Assembly: GCA_018702715.1 (NCBI GenBank)
Contig: JABIYQ010000041.1
Span: 1 to 7,014, forward strand
Source of the DNA: Desulfobacula sp.
GTDB lineage: Bacteria; Desulfobacterota; Desulfobacteria; Desulfobacterales; Desulfobacteraceae
DNA length: 7,014 nt
Direction: 5' to 3'
The position numbers and the translations under genes were made by a program. Below are positions 5,417 to 7,014 of this stretch, one piece after another. Under the pieces are notes generated by a model that was given only the letters and a program-made list of their open reading frames with translations, was not told the DNA's origin and did no database searches. Within the stretch, counting starts at the first letter, position 1. The number at the start of each line of letters is the position of its first letter.

Positions 5417-6610
5417 TCAAAATGCAGAATATATCCAAAGCCCGGTTGAAATCACAAGGCTTGCCAATTGCACAGGAATGTAACGTTTCATTTCTTTTTC
5501 AACCCCTGAGGGTGATGTAAATGATGTTGCCCCCGTAAAGTTCATGGCCAGATAAGAACTGATAGTGACACTAAATAAAAAAAGAGCCGATAATCCTGCC
5601 ACACCGGAAATTGTAGAAGAAACGATTGTCAAAAGAGGAATCGCAAATACACTTCCTGATATTATCCCCTTTAGAGCAAATTCTCTGGATGGGATAAAGG
5701 GGAGCAGCACGGGAGTAATAAATGCACCTGAAACTATTCCTGTAATAAGGGCCAAAAATAATGTCATGCCCCTTTCCCATGCATGGGAAAAAGAAAAGAT
5801 TCCAGGACCGAAACCTGAAATGATGAACAGGACAATCGCTGCGATAAGTGCTGGTTTTAGCAGGATTTGGATTTCCACAGGGGTCAGGATAAACCGTTCA
5901 TAAAGACTAAAGGTAACCTGTCTCATATTTTTATCGGCTTTTCTTTTATTTTTTAAAAAGGTCGGGATATCATTGGCACGTATCGGACCATAGACCACCC
6001 TGAATCCAGACAGCTTCTTAACATCCCCGGCAGCCACACCCGTTGCTCCCAACTGGGGAACAATTACCCTTTTGTGATCCACTATCTTTTCAAGATTACA
6101 CTCTTTTATTCTATTCACAAGTTCCAGGGTTGAAAAGGTTCCCTTTCCTGCTGCACACCATACATTGATCCCCTTTGTGTCCAGGACCAGAATCCATGCA
6201 TTGATGTCACCCAGTTGTTTTCTCAAATGATCAAATGTCAGTTTAAAGTTGGCAGTAACAAGTACCTCACAATTTTTATCTGGTTTGCCGATACCATAAA
6301 GCCCCGGGGCCACCGTATAATTATGCCTTTTAATACCGCATCTGACATAAAATGTTGAAAAAAGGTCAAATTTTTCAAGCGTTGATTTGATGATGGGAAT
6401 AACCCCGGCATTGGTTTTAATAAACGTGTCCACATAGGAACACATGGTGTAGCCTGGTTTCTCGTAACCTGCCAAGGGGCTGGGGAGTTCAGCCGAACCG
6501 CTTAAAGCAATTTTATCCATGGAGGACATGATTTTTACATCAAAAGTTGAGATTTTGAGATTCTTTTTAGTAGGAGATTCATTAGATCCGCATCTCTCTA
6601 TTTTATCCAT
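5417..6610 (-). CDS. hgcA: HgcA, corrinoid-dependent mercury methyltransferase
   Basis: HgcA transfers a methyl group from its corrinoid to Hg(II), making methylmercury. From the ATG at 6610 it is 397 residues. The cytoplasmic corrinoid domain (about 50-215) contains the diagnostic cap-helix motif NVWCAAGK at 149-156, whose Cys152 corresponds to Cys93 of P. mercurii ND132, the lower-axial cobalt ligand. CGIKRHNYTVAPGLYGIG precedes it. Five hydrophobic helices follow (about 249-270, 282-303, 312-332, 334-354 and 379-396), with the conserved GATSFTSPSGVEKEM loop before the last. The N-terminus is about 60 residues longer than in ND132 and polar, with no recognisable domain. A GTG at 6622 would add four residues, but it overlaps GGAG (6617-6620), which lies 6 nt before the ATG and is the better ribosome site. 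It is 15 nt downstream of the preceding gene and 22 nt upstream of hgcB, so probably one transcript. Confidence 0.95.
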   Translation of the reverse strand: MDKIERCGSNESPTKKNLKISTFDVKIMSSMDKIALSGSAELPSPLAGYEKPGYTMCSYVDTFIKTNAGVIPIIKSTLEKFDLFSTFYVRCGIKRHNYTVAPGLYGIGKPDKNCEVLVTANFKLTFDHLRKQLGDINAWILVLDTKGINVWCAAGKGTFSTLELVNRIKECNLEKIVDHKRVIVPQLGATGVAAGDVKKLSGFRVVYGPIRANDIPTFLKNKRKADKNMRQVTFSLYERFILTPVEIQILLKPALIAAIVLFIISGFGPGIFSFSHAWERGMTLFLALITGIVSGAFITPVLLPFIPSREFALKGIISGSVFAIPLLTIVSSTISGVAGLSALFLFSVTISSYLAMNFTGATSFTSPSGVEKEMKRYIPVQLASLVISTGLWIYSAF

Positions 6611-6616
6611 TTGTTT

Positions 6617-6620
6617 CTCC
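6617..6620 (-). promoter_or_regulatory. Ribosome binding site deciding the hgcA start
   Basis: GGAG on the - strand is 6 nt upstream of the ATG at 6608-6610. Because it overlaps the alternative GTG start (6620-6622), it argues for the ATG. Confidence 0.55.
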
Positions 6621-6625
6621 ACAGA

Positions 6626-7014
6626 CTATCCAGTCTTCATTTTAATGATATTATCTTTATTAGCCATGGATTTTAGGTTCACACCAATCCTGAGGGCTTT
6701 TAAACCCCTGACATCCGGCATATCGTCCAGATCAAGAATTTCAAGGTCATCAAGGAGCTTGCCCGTGTTTATGAGAAAATCAATATGTTGCCGGATTCCT
6801 TTTCCTTCTTCCGGGTTTGAATAAACCACGGCAATGCGACCTGGTTGGGTCAATCTTTCCCCTGTTCCTTTAATCAGCGCCTTATCAATGCGTGACTTTA
6901 TGATTTCATGGCGGACATCATAGGCACCGTCCACGTCAAACCGCTTTTCGTCAAACCTGAATCGGATAGACAGCGGGGTGTGGTTGATCAGGATGAGATG
7001 GCAGGTGTCCAAAG
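6626..7014 (-). CDS. C-terminal fragment of a conserved, possibly GAF-domain signalling protein
   Basis: The frame is open to the right edge and ends with TAG at 6626-6628, showing about 129 C-terminal residues. The TTG near 7010 is most likely internal. Visible are a strand-rich start (LILINHTPLSIRFRFDEKRF), then DVRHEIIKSRIDKALIKG and ERLTQPGRIAVVYSN, and an acidic LDDLEILDLDDMPDVRGLKALRIGV segment. From memory, the RIDKALIKGTGERLTQPG block resembles the tail of GAF-domain proteins in Desulfobacterota and Geobacter-type genomes, where it follows the sensor domain. That assignment is uncertain because the N-terminal part is outside the window. No transmembrane segment or metal motif is seen. 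The stop is 15 nt before hgcA, so it is probably cotranscribed with hgcAB, and a regulatory or sensing link is possible but unproven. Confidence 0.6.
   Translation of the reverse strand, partial: LDTCHLILINHTPLSIRFRFDEKRFDVDGAYDVRHEIIKSRIDKALIKGTGERLTQPGRIAVVYSNPEEGKGIRQHIDFLINTGKLLDDLEILDLDDMPDVRGLKALRIGVNLKSMANKDNIIKMKTG

Noticed and set aside
5773..5790. Perfect 18-bp palindrome TTTCCCATGCATGGGAAA inside hgcA
   Set aside because: It encodes the ordinary FSHAWE segment in frame, has no loop, and sits in mid-gene. It is most simply a coding coincidence.
5565..5903. 112-codon open frame on the + strand opposite hgcA
   Set aside because: It lies wholly antisense to a firmly identified gene and its product resembles no family I recognise. 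It is a shadow frame.
6608..6622. GTG at 6622 as the hgcA start
   Set aside because: The GTG overlaps the GGAG that is well placed for the ATG at 6610, and no good ribosome site precedes the GTG itself. It remains possible and would add only four residues.

Overview
The window looks like part of a strictly anaerobic, sulfate-reducer-type bacterial genome, most likely from Desulfobacterota (Desulfobacterales). That is an inference from gene content (HgcA/HgcB, an aldehyde:ferredoxin oxidoreductase, a 2[4Fe-4S] ferredoxin, apparent UGA recoding) and moderate-to-low GC. No rRNA, tRNA, IS element, CRISPR array or phage gene was seen.

Layout. 1-369 (+): C-terminal end of a long-chain acyl-CoA synthetase. 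370-493: convergent intergenic gap almost filled by a 92-nt imperfect hairpin. 494-3474 (-): a two-gene unit, a tungsten/molybdenum aldehyde:ferredoxin oxidoreductase followed by a 16-nt-overlapping class II aldolase/adducin-type protein with an extra N-terminal half. 3475-3767: divergent intergenic region with three tandem 16-bp repeats, several short palindromes and a TATAAT box. 3768-4982 (+): a membrane diadenylate cyclase (CdaA) carrying its own YbbR/CdaR-like domain at the C-terminus. 4983-5115: convergent gap without a clear terminator. 5116-6610 (-): hgcB and hgcA, the mercury-methylation pair, preceded 15 nt upstream by the C-terminal end of a possibly GAF-domain protein (6626-7014).

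Main result. HgcA is recognised by the NVWCAAGK cap-helix motif and a C-terminal membrane domain. HgcB is recognised by its two CxxCxxCxxxCP clusters, the second reading CMECGAC. A conventional reading stops hgcB at codon 73 with TGA. Codon 73 is where HgcB proteins carry their strictly conserved extra cysteine. Past this TGA the same frame continues for 19 codons, giving a typical HgcB tail that ends in three cysteines before a TGA-TAG double stop. Ten nucleotides after the first TGA is a perfect 7-bp hairpin with a GGUC loop, the same apical arrangement as the E. coli fdhF SECIS. The simplest reading is that this HgcB is a 92-residue selenoprotein with Sec73 replacing Cys73, and that ordinary gene calling would truncate it.

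How the genes work together. HgcA uses a corrinoid coordinated by its cap-helix Cys to transfer a methyl group to Hg(II). HgcB supplies electrons and probably handles Hg(II) through its extra Cys (here Sec) and its C-terminal cysteines. The c-di-AMP cyclase and the AOR/aldolase unit are separate transcription units with no evident functional link to mercury methylation.
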